A DNA stretch of 64,000 nt from Lycium barbarum (Eukaryota; Streptophyta; Magnoliopsida; Solanales; Solanaceae), in contig NC_083337.1 in NCBI RefSeq assembly GCF_019175385.1, forward strand, positions 162,887,713-162,951,712, in the 5' to 3' direction. Within the stretch, counting starts at the first letter, position 1. Every line of letters begins with the position of its first letter. Below the pieces are notes generated by a model. The model made no database searches. It was not told the origin of the DNA and worked only from the letters and a program-made list of their open reading frames with translations. This document shows, in pieces, positions 48,346 to 59,550 of this stretch. Both the position numbers and the translations under genes were made by a program.

Positions 48346-48555
48346 TATTACGTAACTTGTTCAATTCCCCAATATTAAACGGGGTGTCTATTAATTAAGA
48401 GGTTAGTAGGTCATAATAAGTTGAACTAAAAATGGTCCATCAACATATTAGGTCAAAACGAGTAAAAATGAAGGTAATGTAATGAGATAGTATCCGATCC
48501 CTATTTAACATGCTTTTTCTTAAAACCAATTTTTTCGTACAATCTTAGATGAATA

Positions 48556-48781
48556 AAATTTGCCAAGTAAGTTTTCATATCTAGACTAGATTGACACTTC
48601 CAAAAATAGCATATTAGGAAGACTGCTGAAATGAATTAGCATGTTTATAAGTTAATTTCTATTTCCAAAATTTGCAAAGTCACTTTTCAATATCTAGACT
48701 AGATTGACACTTCCAAAAATAGCATATTAGGAAGACTGCTGAAATTAATTAGCATGTTTATAAGTTAATTTCCATTTCGAA
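48556..48781. repeat. Tandem 113-bp duplication
   Basis: Two near-identical adjacent copies share CTAGACTAGATTGACACTTC, AGCATATTAGGAAGACTGCT and TTAGCATGTTTATAAGTTAA. Confidence 0.9.
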
Positions 48782-49041
48782 AATTTTCTGTTCCATTTTT
48801 ATTTATGGTTAAATGTTATAAAGTTGGTATTTCCAAGTTTGAAAATGGAACAAAGAAATAGTACGTTCTTCACTTTCCAATTTTTGTTTTTGAAAAATCT
48901 ACAAACATCATTCAATTCTTCTAGCTAACAAGTTCTATTAAAGACGACTAACAAGTAAGTCCCATCTATGACTTCATAGATTATACGCATATATAGTTAT
49001 GCCAATTTGTTTATTGTATTCATTTTATTAGCGAGTAAAAT

Positions 49042-51240
49042 TGTAACACCCCGTAGACTTGAACTAGGTGTGAATGTGTAAAAAAATCTAGTGTTAAGAT
49101 GATATTATATCTATATGAATCCATTCGTGATGAATTCGGGTGGAAGATGATCGTTTTGAAGTCAAACCAACTAGTGAAGTTCTTAAGGGCTCTTAAATTC
49201 GCCTAAGTTTTAATAGGTCTGTCTTCTGGGCGATTTCCATAAAAATGTATTGCGAATTTGGAAAAACTTCCTGATGAAAGTTGTAGATCTTTGAAATAGC
49301 TTTCCAATGGTAGGTCTCCCAACCCAAGCAAAGTTATGTACAGAAAGTTATGCCCGTTTTACTGAAGCATATCTTCACTGGAAATTTGGCCTGTGTTACG
49401 GTGAGACGTTACGGGCCGTAACACGTGTTATGGGCCGTAACACGGAACCGTAACGCCTTAAAAATCACCAGAACTCTCTGGAAATTTTCACTAAAGGACA
49501 GTCCAAAGGACGGTCCGTAACACGAAGGACGGTACGTCCTTCGGGGGCGTCCTTTGGCCCGTTTTCACCAGAAAAATATAAATAAGACACTTGTTTTGTG
49601 TATTCCTCCACTTTCTGAACAACCCTAAGGACGAAAATCATTCCTCCAAGTCTTCAAATCAAAGGTAAGAACATCCTTAACATTACTAATCCATTCTAAC
49701 ATCAAACCCATGATTCTTAACATGATTCTTGTGACCAAAACCTAGGGTTTGCAACATAATTCTTCCCAAAGTGATTCAAGCTAGGGTTTGGGTGTTCTTC
49801 ATTAGAAAAGTGAATTATTAAACTTTGTTTAACATATTAAGGTATGTCTCTCTTTTGAAAACTTATTTTGAATGAAAATCACTTTTGAAACTATTGTTGG
49901 AAGTATAAATTTTATTCAAGATTCTTTAATGAATGAAAGGAAAAGTAATCTTTTCATGTTTCTTGAACTCCAATTCATGTCTAAATGGTGGTTAATGTGT
50001 GTGAGGGGAGAAACCCACATTAAACCTAGATTGCAACAAACCCTATATATGTATGTGATATTATGAATCTTTTCCTGTATAATAGATGCTTAATTAATAG
50101 TGATGGTTAAGGGTTGGTAATGATATTCTCATTGATGAATTAGGACATGGAAATCTTTCGTAAAGAAGTTATACGTTTTCAAAACATTGGTTGGAATGAC
50201 TTATTCTTTCAATATGGCATAATGAACCTTAATAACAATTGATGATGTGACTACATTACAAATGAATTATGAATTGGCTTCTATGCTATGAGAATTGGTT
50301 GTTGTGTTTTGCCTTGCTATTCGGGAGGAAGAGTAGCCAGTATGGATCCTAGTGTATTAATTGCCTTGCCATTCGGGGGGGAAGAGTGGCCACTTCTGGG
50401 TTCGGTACCTGGGGTGTATTAATTGCCTTGCTATTCGAGAGGAAGAGTAGCCACCGTGAATCCATATTTCGGTGTATTGCGCAGTGTTGTTGATGTTGAG
50501 TTGGGCCTATATGGGCGATTGTGATATCCATCTTTATTATGGAACCGGTATTTATGCCTGATTGATTTAAAGCATAATTGAAACTGGGATTTTGAAACGG
50601 CTTTGTAAACTGTTTAACAAATCATATTAAGAAGCACAAAGTGGAATAACTGTTTTATACTATCTTTTCAGAACTGATTTCTTTATGTATTATTATATTT
50701 TATTTTCATATTACTTATTGTCCCCGAGACACTCATTGAGTACGAAGTACTCAGGCATACCATTGTTGTCTTTGATGGTATGTTAGGTAACGGAGAAGAG
50801 CAGGTTCTTGATACTCCGGATGTTTAGGAAGGACTTGCTGTTGCTGCTGATTTGGTGAGCCCACACATTCATTCATGGGACACCCTATTTATTTAATTCC
50901 ATTTATTTATATTAGTTTCCAGACTGCGTCCTGATGAGTTAGACATTTATTCCTTATTCCGAGAAGCTCCTTAGTATACATTCGAATGTGGATAGAAGAA
51001 GAGTTGTTGTGTAACTCTTTTGGGCACACTATCATGTTTTGGTTGAATTATTTAAATTATAAAAACTTCTGCTGATTTAATTCATATATTCATGATTTGT
51101 TACATTTATTTTATAAACTGTTAGAGGCGAATATTGAACCTGGCGGGTTCAAATGTTATTATTGTGTCGTTTAGTTTCTTCCGATGTTGTACATGACGTC
51201 GGATGCCGATCACGTCTAGGATGGGTTTTGGGACGTGACA
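49042..51240 (+). mobile_element. Solo LTR, 2.2 kb, same family as 23623-29657
   Basis: It starts TGTAACACCCCGTAGACTTG and ends TTGGGACGTGACA, flanked by perfect 5-bp duplications AAAAT (49037-49041 and 51241-51245). Like the other copy it lacks a primer site and internal genes. Both share the opening TGTAACAC-CCGTA, AGGTGTGAAT, an AGTTATGCCCGTTTTAC-like block and the end CGTGACA. An internal triplet of TTGC(C)TTGC(C)ATTCGGG-like lines occurs at 50310-50450. Confidence 0.9.
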
Positions 51241-51649
51241 AAAATATGCATGCGTCAAATGCCAGTTTAAATATGCACTCAATCGTTGTATTTCGATTCT
51301 CTTTTGTTAACTTTCACTTTGATGTCAATAATTTTGACGTCTTGATATACGTTTATGTTGGAGCTTTCTTGATTTTTATTTATAGTTCTTGATTTGCAAT
51401 TTGTTTCGTATCTAACTTTAGAAATTTTGTACAAATTACTTGAGTCACATCATTCCGTAACAAAAAAGTTGTTTAGACTTTCTTACTCTTATTGAACAGA
51501 ACTTTTATTAATTAGAGATTATTTTACCCTATATTTCATAATTAAAACCACTAATTGCTATTCTCAGTTGTTAAAATCCCTTTGTAATTTATCTCCTCCA
51601 TTTTCTTCCTTTGCGAGTTTTTATTGTTTAAATGTTAGATAATAGATAT

Positions 51650-51870
51650 TCCAACTAATTTCAATTTGTGCAGACCTTTTTTTGTTTCCTATGCGTTACT
51701 TGAGACCCGCTAATACCGGATAAGCTCACAAGAGAATTACCAAGCAACGTATTGCGTAAACTCCTAAGGAGGAAAGGTGGTATAAAGACCTTTTGTCCAG
51801 GGATTTTCTATTCAAAAAACTGAACATCTAATTAAAGTGAAGGAATTTCATTCAGCCCATGTCAAAATAT
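51650..51870 (+). repeat. Segmental duplication copy B, right part
   Basis: CCAACTAATTTCAATTTGTG and CGGATAAGCTCAC continue the alignment with copy A (34015-34220) after the inserted block. Confidence 0.75.
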
Positions 51871-51992
51871 GTTTTTATGCGAATTAAAATGTTTAATGTT
51901 AATTAAGGTTTACAGTTGTGTCAGTGAAATTTTTTCCCACAATAAGACAATTGGTGTGTGGGTTCATTCCAAGGCATATTTCAATTTCATAG

Positions 51993-52072
51993 ATAGGGCT
52001 TGGAGGGTATAGAATGAACACGGACCTTTCCCTACCTCGTGGAGGTAGAGAGGTTATTTCTGAAAGACTCGG
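51993..52072 (-). repeat. Decayed TS-family SINE fragment
   Basis: TTGGAGGGTATAGAATGAAC, CGGACCTTTCCCTACCTCG and TTTCTGAAAGACTCGG keep the TS body order without a clear CAA run. Confidence 0.6.
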
Positions 52073-52690
52073 TTATGTTGCTTAGGAGGAGCAGTAGCAA
52101 GCATGGTGCTCAGGTTTTCTGCACCCTCAGTGAAAGATCCTACCATACTGATGCCAGTAGATGACACAACAAATCCTTTGTTATTACCACCTAAACGACC
52201 ATTTTGTGCATATTTGACCTGCCCAGCTTGAGTTCCAAGTTCTCTAGCATGAATAGGTCGGCAAGAACGGACAGTTACTGGCTCCTCATACTCGCTGAAT
52301 GTGAACCAACTGTTGTACTGGAGAACATTTGCTGCTTGCACAGGAGTATCTCATATAGAAAAATCCTCCATGAGTCCATTCTCGACCTTTAGGAACATAA
52401 AGAACTAGCCAACCTTCATCACGTGCCCAATGATTGCAAGGGCAAAACTCTTTGCACAACTTACAGGCCCATCTTATACAACTTGCTTTCGAGCTTTGAG
52501 ACCATGAAAACTATTGAGGGGGGTGGAGGAGCACTCAAATGGAAAGCCCTTACTGACTCCTTTCTCATCTAGTAGCATAGAACTTAATTTGCCATATTGA
52601 TTAAAATGGCCATGATTTGAACCGTAGTTAATAACTTTCCCTAATTCGTCATTGGAGATGTCAAGATCCAAGTTCTTGAGGAACAATTTT
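52073..52690 (-). pseudogene. Poly(A)-binding-protein-like pseudogene fragment
   Basis: Read on the - strand, one frame resembles an RRM of cytoplasmic poly(A)-binding protein (FLKNLDLDISNDEL, then GKLSSMLLDEKGVSKGF and LNSFHGLKARKQVV). After stops and frame breaks, a second piece (52341-52054) ends with ENLSTMLATAPPKQ, like the start of the MLLE peptide-binding domain. Introns expected between these regions are absent, which fits a retrocopy. Several stops and deletions make it non-functional. The intact family protein binds mRNA poly(A) tails and promotes translation. Assignment rests on two short motifs, so it is moderate. Confidence 0.55.
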
Positions 52691-52737
52691 ATATCAAGGC
52701 TGGGGATACTCTTTTTATAAACTGATAAGTCGGTATT

Positions 52738-53172
52738 TTACGGGCAATTCGCAGGAATGCCCTTATTTTTGGGTGGCCTTTAATTTTTGACCTTCGCCTA
52801 ATACCATGAGGTTTGGAGTTCGAACCCCGGCTCAGTAAAAAAAAAATTACGCAAGGCAGAGTTTTATAGCAAAGTTAGGCCTCACGCAGAATTTTGAATG
52901 CAAAACTCTACCTTAAGGTAGAGTTCAAAACTCTGCCTACATTTGAATGCAGAGTTTTGAACTTATCCATTCAAAATTCTGCCTGCAGGTAGAATTTTGC
53001 ATCTGCGTTGCGAATTCAAACCTTTGCCTAGCGATTTTTTTTTTTTTTACAGAGTTGAGGTTTGAACCCAAAACCTTGAGGTATTAGGTGAAGGGCAAAA
53101 ATTAAAGACCACTAATTTGAGGGGTAAAATTTAAAGACCAGTGATTTTGAAGGGCAATCCGCACAAGAAAAA
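52738..53172. mobile_element. Fold-back type MITE
   Basis: The left part (GGGCAATTCGCAGGAATGCC, GCCTTTAATTTTTGACCTTC, CCTAATACC, GAGTTCGAACCCC) is mirrored on the right as its reverse complement (GGATTGCCCTTC, GGTCTTTAATTTTTGCCCTT, CCTAATACC, GGTTCAAACC). The core repeats GCAGAGTTTTGAA and its complement. Borders are approximate. Confidence 0.65.
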
Positions 53173-53247
53173 TGATATTTTACCAACTTATCTCTTCTTT
53201 CTACTTAGGCTTTTGTGAATGATAGTGAGAAAAGTAGTGCACTTATA

Positions 53248-54651
53248 GGGTGTGTTCGGTAGGGAGGAAAATGTGTTCTTGGAAAATAAGTGAATTTCTA
53301 CTCATTTTCTCATGTTCGGTTGGGTTGTGGAAAATAAGTGAATTTCTTACTTATTTTCTCATTTTCGATTGGTTGGTAGAAAATATTTTTCGGAAAATAC
53401 CACCCATGCCCCACCAACCCCATACCACATCAATCACCCACCACCCATACTCCACCACACACCCCACACACCCCCTAACCAAATCCCACCCCCCACCCAA
53501 CCACCACCCTCCAACCACTTCATCTTCACCCACCTCTACGCCACACCACCGCTCTATCCAACCCTCTCCCAAATTTTCTATTTCATATATTTTATTTAAC
53601 TTTTATAAAAAATGAGAATTTTTTTCTTATCCGCCCCACCACCACCCACTATCCCTCACCACCACCCAACCCCCAAATACAACCCACCCATACCTAACTA
53701 CGCAAACTTTTCATTTTTATAAATTTTTTATAAAGGTAAAATTAAATATGAAGTAGAAAATTCGGGAGGAGGTAAGGGGTGGGGGAGTGTAGAAAATCAA
53801 AAATAAATTTTGTTTTTTTAAAAAATTACTTTTTTTTGGAAGGGGTGGTGGGGTGTTGTGGGGCGAGGGGGGGGGGGGGAGGGAGTGTCGTAGAAAACCA
53901 AAATAAATAAAAAAAAATTCAAAACTTTTATTAAAAAAAAATTGGAGGGGTGGTGGTGGGAGGCGGGGGGTTGTAGAAAATCAAAATAGATTTTTTTAAA
54001 TTTTATTTTTTATTTTTGGAGGGGGTGTTGTAGAAAACCAAAATAAATAAAAAACTTTTCAAAATTTTTATTTAAAAAAGAAAAAATTTTTTGGAGGGGA
54101 GGTGGGTGTAGAAAACCAAAATAGTTTTCTTAAAAAAAATATTAAATTTTTTGGAGGGGGTGGTGGGGTGCTGTGGGGGGAGGGGTGTCGTAGAAAACCA
54201 AAATAAATAAAAAACTTTTGAAAACTTAAATTTAGAGGGGTGGTGGAGTGTTGGGGTGGGAGGGGGTGGTGGGGTGCTGTGGGGGGTGGGGGTCCCACAG
54301 TACGCGGGGGTGGGGGATGGGTGATGTAGACCCCCCCCCCCCCCCCCCAAACAAAAAAATAATAATTAAAAACTTTAAAAAACAATTAGGGGGTAGGGGT
54401 GGGGGTGGTGGGTGGAGGAGGTCTATGGGGTTGTGGGAGTTGTTGGGATTTGGTGGTTGGGGGGTGGGTTGGGTGGTGATAGGATGGTTGGTGAAATGCC
54501 CTTTGTGGACTTGTTTTTCATACTTTGATTAGAGAAGTCATTTTTCCCATTTTGAAGGAACTTTTTTTCTAAAGAAAATGTTTTTAATTTCTTTTTGACC
54601 AAATAAACATGAGAAAATCGAAAAATATTTTCCTTCGTACCGAACACACCC
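53248..54651. mobile_element. MITE of about 1.4 kb filled with G-rich tandem repeats
   Basis: The ends GGGTGTGTTCGGTAGGGAGG and GGGTGTGTTCGGTACGAAGG (reverse complement of the right) are inverted repeats, flanked by ATA (53245-53247 and 54652-54654). Removing it rejoins an LTR block that is continuous in the inverted copy (63280-63300), which supports the borders. From about 53780 to 54480 the interior is repeats of GGAGGGGGTGGTGGGGTG plus GTAGAAAACCAAAATAAATA. Confidence 0.8.
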
Positions 54652-55019
54652 ATAATGTTTTCTTGGTGTTTTACAAGTTTTATGTGGTTGAGAAGTGAAG
54701 GGGAAGAAATCAAGTGAAAAACAAGTTTAAAGAGGTTAAATCGAAGAAATACAAAAAGTTTAAATTTGCAAAAACAGCCAGATCTGAAATCTGAAAAGCT
54801 GGAGCCGTTTTGGTCATAATTTTTTGAGAATTTTTTGGATCTATTAAAGCAAGATTTGGGAGATATTATTCTCATATTTGGCCACATTTCCAAGCTCGTG
54901 GAGCTAGAGTTTCATCAACCAACACTTTAAAAGAGAAGATTGGAGTATTTTAATGAGCGAACTCTTAATCTTTTCTTCACTTTCTTGTTATGTATTAAGT
55001 ATGTAGTATTTTATTCTTT

Positions 55020-55525
55020 CACTTTTGCTAATTACATTTCGTAGCTACAGTAACGTGTATTCAAAACTCGATTGTATTCCAATTTGGTTGTATTTCGTTG
55101 TATTCAATTCGGATGTATTCAATTTGGTTGTATTCATTCGTAACAACTTTTACAATAATACAATGTATTCAACTTATTGTATTTAAATTCGGTTGTATTC
55201 AAACAACATAAATGCAAAAAAAATACAGGGATATTCAGTTGTATTCAAAATTCACTGTATTCATTTGTATACAAAAAAAAAATCTCCTTGAAATACAAAC
55301 GAAAAGTACATAAAGAAATACTCTATTTTACACTAAAAAAATAACGAATACACTGAAATACACTCAGATATGAGATACAAGAAAAATAAATACACTCAGA
55401 TTTGAGATACAAGAATAAAATACAGCCAGATCTGAGATACAAGAAATAAAATACAGCCAGATCTGAGATACAAGAAATAATATACACTTAGATCTGAGAA
55501 AATACACTCAGATCTGAGAAAAATC
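55020..55525. repeat. Minisatellites of GTATTCAA-type and GATCTGAGATACAAG-type units
   Basis: From 55060 to 55270 words such as TTCGGTTGTATTCAA recur. From about 55340 to 55525 a ~30-bp unit (ATACA, CTCAGATCTGAGATACAAGA, AATAA) repeats about five times. The inner AGATCTGAGA is near-palindromic. Confidence 0.8.
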
Positions 55526-56185
55526 CGATCGATTGGCCAAGGGTTCCGGCCATAGAAGACGACGGCGGTGGAGGAGAAATGAGGGCCAGAGAAGATGACG
55601 GCGGTGGAGGAGAGAAGCCATCGAGGGATGTTTTAATGGTGAAGCTTTCTTTAATCGGTGGTTATGAGAAATACACTCAAAAAAATTGATAACAAGTGTC
55701 AAATGAGCTAGATCTGCAGTGAAGGATGAAGTCTTGTATGTGTGACCTTGTTTGTATTGTACATGAGATATCAGTTAGAAAATATTCATCTTTTCTTACG
55801 AAAAAATTTATAAGGTAAAAGTGACAACCAAGTCCTAAACTAATTAAGTTCTAGGCAATCGTATGGACAGAGATTTTGGTGAATCCATTGTTGAAAAGAG
55901 AGAGAGAGAAAACAAGAGAGAGAGTTGAGGGACAAGAGAGAGAAGGTTGAGGGAAACGATTAGATACAGTGGAATAATTTTGATGCAGGAGAAGGAACCG
56001 TATGTTAAGAGGTATTAGTTATATTGTATAATTAAAATACAACATTTAGCTACCGGATGTAAGTAAAGTAAAGTGTAGTTACTAAATGTAAATACCTCTT
56101 ATATGTTCTCTATACCACATTAATTTCCATATATCTATTGAAGTGGGTTAATGTTTCTATTTATTCTTCAAGCTTTAACCCCTGT
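55526..56185. other. Gene-free remainder of the block inserted in the left LTR arm
   Basis: Contains GGCGGTGGAGGAGA, present twice (about 55564 and 55600), and a GAGAGA run near 55900. No gene or element ends were recognised. Confidence 0.4.
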
Positions 56186-56862
56186 TTGGATGGTTGTTTC
56201 TCGTGATTCATTATTGTATTGTTTTCTATGAAATCATGTATGTTTCCATTGTTTTTAAAATTATGTTATAGTTGTATGATGTTGTAAACCCGTTGTAAGC
56301 CCGTGGTGGTATAACCATGAAAAAGTCAATTTTTATAACCACGGATTTGGTGATTTTTGCGTGGTTACGTATTTCATTTCCCCATTATACCCCCATCCCA
56401 TCCACCCTTATATATCACACCCAAATCCACCCTACCACCCACAACGAACCCCACCCCACCCACCCCCACTCCTCCCACCCACTATGACCCACTACCCTCA
56501 CCACCACCCAAACCCACAACTACTCACCCCACCTGACCACCCACTACCCCACACTATCTATCCCCACCCACCACCTACTTATTTTTTAAATATATATAAG
56601 AACTTTAAAATATATATATATACACACACACACCACACTAGTTTGTAATTAAGGGTTAAGGGTATTTTAGTAAACTTACATGTTATTATACAACACCATA
56701 CAGTCAAACCAAACAATAAAATATTATTAAACCATAACAAACGATACAGTCCATCCAAACATTGTATTCATTAATACAGTACAAAATAATACAATAACAT
56801 ATTATACAATATTATACTGTACATTATGAAACCATGGGTAACGATCATCCAAACAGAGGCTT
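56186..56862. mobile_element. Tourist-like MITE, relative of 36322-37188
   Basis: The ends CCCCTGTTTGGATGGTTG and AGCCTCTGTTTGGATGATCG (reverse complement of the right) are inverted repeats, probably flanked by TAA. The C-rich block (about 56380-56575) corresponds to the G-rich block of the 36.3-kb element in inverse sense. Confidence 0.7.
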
Positions 56863-57453
56863 AATGTCTTTTAATGGTTGCAAACATTAATTATGTCTAG
56901 TTACCTTTACTTAGCTTGGAAAAGAGAGTAAGGCTTAGGAAAAGAGTAAAAAACAAAGATTTGAGGCTTTAAACCTCATCTAATAACTTGAGTTAAGAAT
57001 AGGAAAATTAACTTAAGATTCAGTTGATTGTACTTAATATCACACTCTAAGACTTGGAAAATCTTAAAGTGAAATTCATTGATTTTATTGGAAAACTTTC
57101 AATGATATCTTAGAAATCATTATGTATTACATAAACTCGCTCTTAGTTGTAAAATTGTGAAATACATTTGATCATTACTTGAGAGAATGAGAATAATTTC
57201 TCTTGTATCCATGCTTGTAGCTATTGATCATTTTACTTGCTTTCTAGATTTGTTTGATATTTGTTAGTTTTTAAATAAAAAATCAAATATTGAAAAAGTA
57301 TTTGACTTAGCTTAGTTGGTGATATATCCTTTACTTTCTTAATCGTCTTTACATTGTTCTATGTGGGATTCGACCCCGACTCACAATTGAATAAATTATA
57401 TTGCGACGACCGTGTATACTTTCTCACTTGAGAAGCGGATTTGAATGTTATCA

Positions 57454-58192
57454 CAAATTTTATACCTATCTCTTTTAACTAAATTTCTATTGAGAGTAGT
57501 ATTGGCACCTCAATGGCATGTAGAGGGGTTTCAATGAATGTAGAAACGCTAGTGTTTCTCCAGCTTAGCTTGGGTCTGGCCTTATTGCTTGCTGCAATAC
57601 ATGCATTGGTGTGTATGTTTCTTGTGTGATCTTTCATAATGGCTGTCCTTGGCTGGTGCAGTGTTGAAGGTCTTGTCGCAGACCAAGCAGTGCACATGGG
57701 TGGATGAAGGTGCACTGAGAATAAGAACAGTTTTATCATTTCTGAGAGAGCTTCATAGTCCACATCAATATAGAAACTTTTTGATCGGAGGTCTTTTATC
57801 GGAGAAGACGATCGAAAATAAGAGATTTCTTATTCAAGTTCAAAGAACAAACTTATTCAAGTTCAAAGAACAAACTAGTCATCAAATAAATCAAACAATG
57901 TTTTTGGTAAACTTACCAAGGTCGAACTGAGTGCGGATGACCTTGCTGGCTTCGACTCATGGATTGATGCTAAAAAAAAAGGGAAAAATAATAGATTGTG
58001 TAAAAAATAGCTTTTAGCCACTAATTATTAAGCCACCTTTGCAAACGGCGGGATCGAAAAGAGTGGCTTAAAGCTATTTTTTAATAAGAGGCCTATGTTT
58101 TTATTTTCCCCATACTTTTTTTTTGTAGTGTAGTATTGTTTAAAGACATAAAACTTTAAATTTCACATAGTAATATTATTGTTATCATTTAT
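57454..58192. other. Spacer between the inverted LTR arms
   Basis: About 740 bp. It holds an inverted 19-bp motif (AATAGCTTTTAGCCACT near 58006 and AGTGGCTTAAAGCTATT near 58064) and, on the - strand, CACTACAAAAAAAAAG at 58130, which looks like a CACTA-type terminus. Short open frames here resemble no known protein. Confidence 0.4.
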
Positions 58193-59070
58193 TGATAATG
58201 TCCAAATTCACTCCTCAAAGAGAAAGTGTACACAGTCATCACAATATAATTTACCCAATTATGAGTCGGGGTCGAATCCACATGGAACAATATAAAGGCT
58301 ATTTAAACAAACAAGGAGTTATCACCAACTAAGTTAAGCCAAACACTTTTTCAATATTTAATTTTTGGTTTAACAACTAACAAAGATAAAACTAACTGGA
58401 AAGCGGGTAAAATGATCAATGGCCACAAGTATGGATACAAAGGAAATTATGCTCAAGTAACGATCCAACGTATTTCACGATTTTACAACTAAGAGTGAAT
58501 TTATGCTAATTAGATAATGATTTCTAAAATCTCATCAAACGTCTCTCGACCAAATTGATAAATGTCATTACTAAGCTTTCTCAAGCCTTAGAATGTAGAA
58601 TATGTGAACAATCAATATAATCTCAAGTAACTTTCCTATCTCTAGCTCAAGTTATTAGTTGAGGTTTAAAAGCCCCAAATTCTTGTTAATTAATCTTTCT
58701 CAATCTCAATTTTCCTCTTTCGAGCTCAAATCGAAGTAAATGGGTGGGTCTTAAGGTTAGCTAGTCAGTTAAGAAACATTAAAGAACAAGATTAATTAAA
58801 ACAACATTAACTCACTTCATTAGCAATAAAAATCATTCAATACATAAGCAAAACAGAGTTTCATCCAACACTTCTATCATAGAATATTTCCATAAACAAG
58901 ATTCAAGTGAAGAAAATAAATACTACACACTTAGATATTCATTACAAAGCAAGGAATCAAAGAAATAGAGAAAAGTTTAAGAAAATTCTCAACCCAATCT
59001 TCAAATCTTCAACCCCAAAGTGTGGTGCAAAAACCCTAGCTTCCAAAAATTGTATTTTCTGCCAAAGATG

Positions 59071-59510
59071 TGTTATGACCTGGAGCTTTTAAATAAAAAA
59101 CAAGAGTGGTGGATAAGATAATACACGTGTACGCACGAGGTAACATTTAAATTAATGAGCTCGGACGGTCCAGATTAAGTCTCTTTGAGGAGTGGATTTA
59201 ATCCCTAACCGATCTAGCTACAGGAATGAACGAATATTGCAGGTCTTTTCACTCTCTTTCTTTCCCTTCTTCATGCTCTTTCTTTCTTCTTCCTTCTCAA
59301 TTCTAAATTTCTCGTCTTTCCATTTTCCTACAGATTTGCAACGTCAATGGCGAGCTACCTATTCAATTAGCTTAGTTTAATCCCGCATTTCTTTCTCTTG
59401 TAATCGAGTTCCATTTTTTCAGTTTCAATAAATCAGAAAATTGTCTCAAAATCTCTTTAATTTTCATAATTCTAATTGTTCGAGCTTGGATCCATATCGG
59501 GATCATTACA
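59071..59510 (+). repeat. Left LTR
   Basis: 440 bp, TG...CA ends, near-identical to 62620-63059. It includes CTCTTTCTTTC tracts and AATAAATCAGAAAATTGTC near its right end. Confidence 0.95.
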
Positions 59511-59512
59511 AT

Positions 59513-59525
59513 TGGTATCAGAGCC
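59513..59525 (+). other. Primer-binding site, initiator tRNA-Met type
   Basis: TGGTATCAGAGCC lies 2 bp after the left LTR and is complementary to the 3' end of plant initiator tRNA-Met, the usual primer of many Ty1/copia and Ty3/gypsy elements. Confidence 0.95.
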
Positions 59526-59550
59526 TCGATTTTGCGACCTGTTGATAGCA

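Larger units (their letters stand above)
53173..57453 (+). mobile_element. Long gypsy-like LTR fragment, left arm of an inverted pair
   Basis: Blocks at 53173-53247, 54652-55010 and about 56890-57453 match, in reverse complement and the same order, blocks of 58193-63390. The end reads ATGTGGGATTCGACCCCGAC, then CGACCGTGTATACTTTCTCA and GTTATCA, a style I know from 3' ends of Tat/Athila-type LTRs. Interruptions are a MITE (53248-54651), a repeat block (55015-56180) and another MITE (56186-56862). Family name is inference. Confidence 0.5.
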
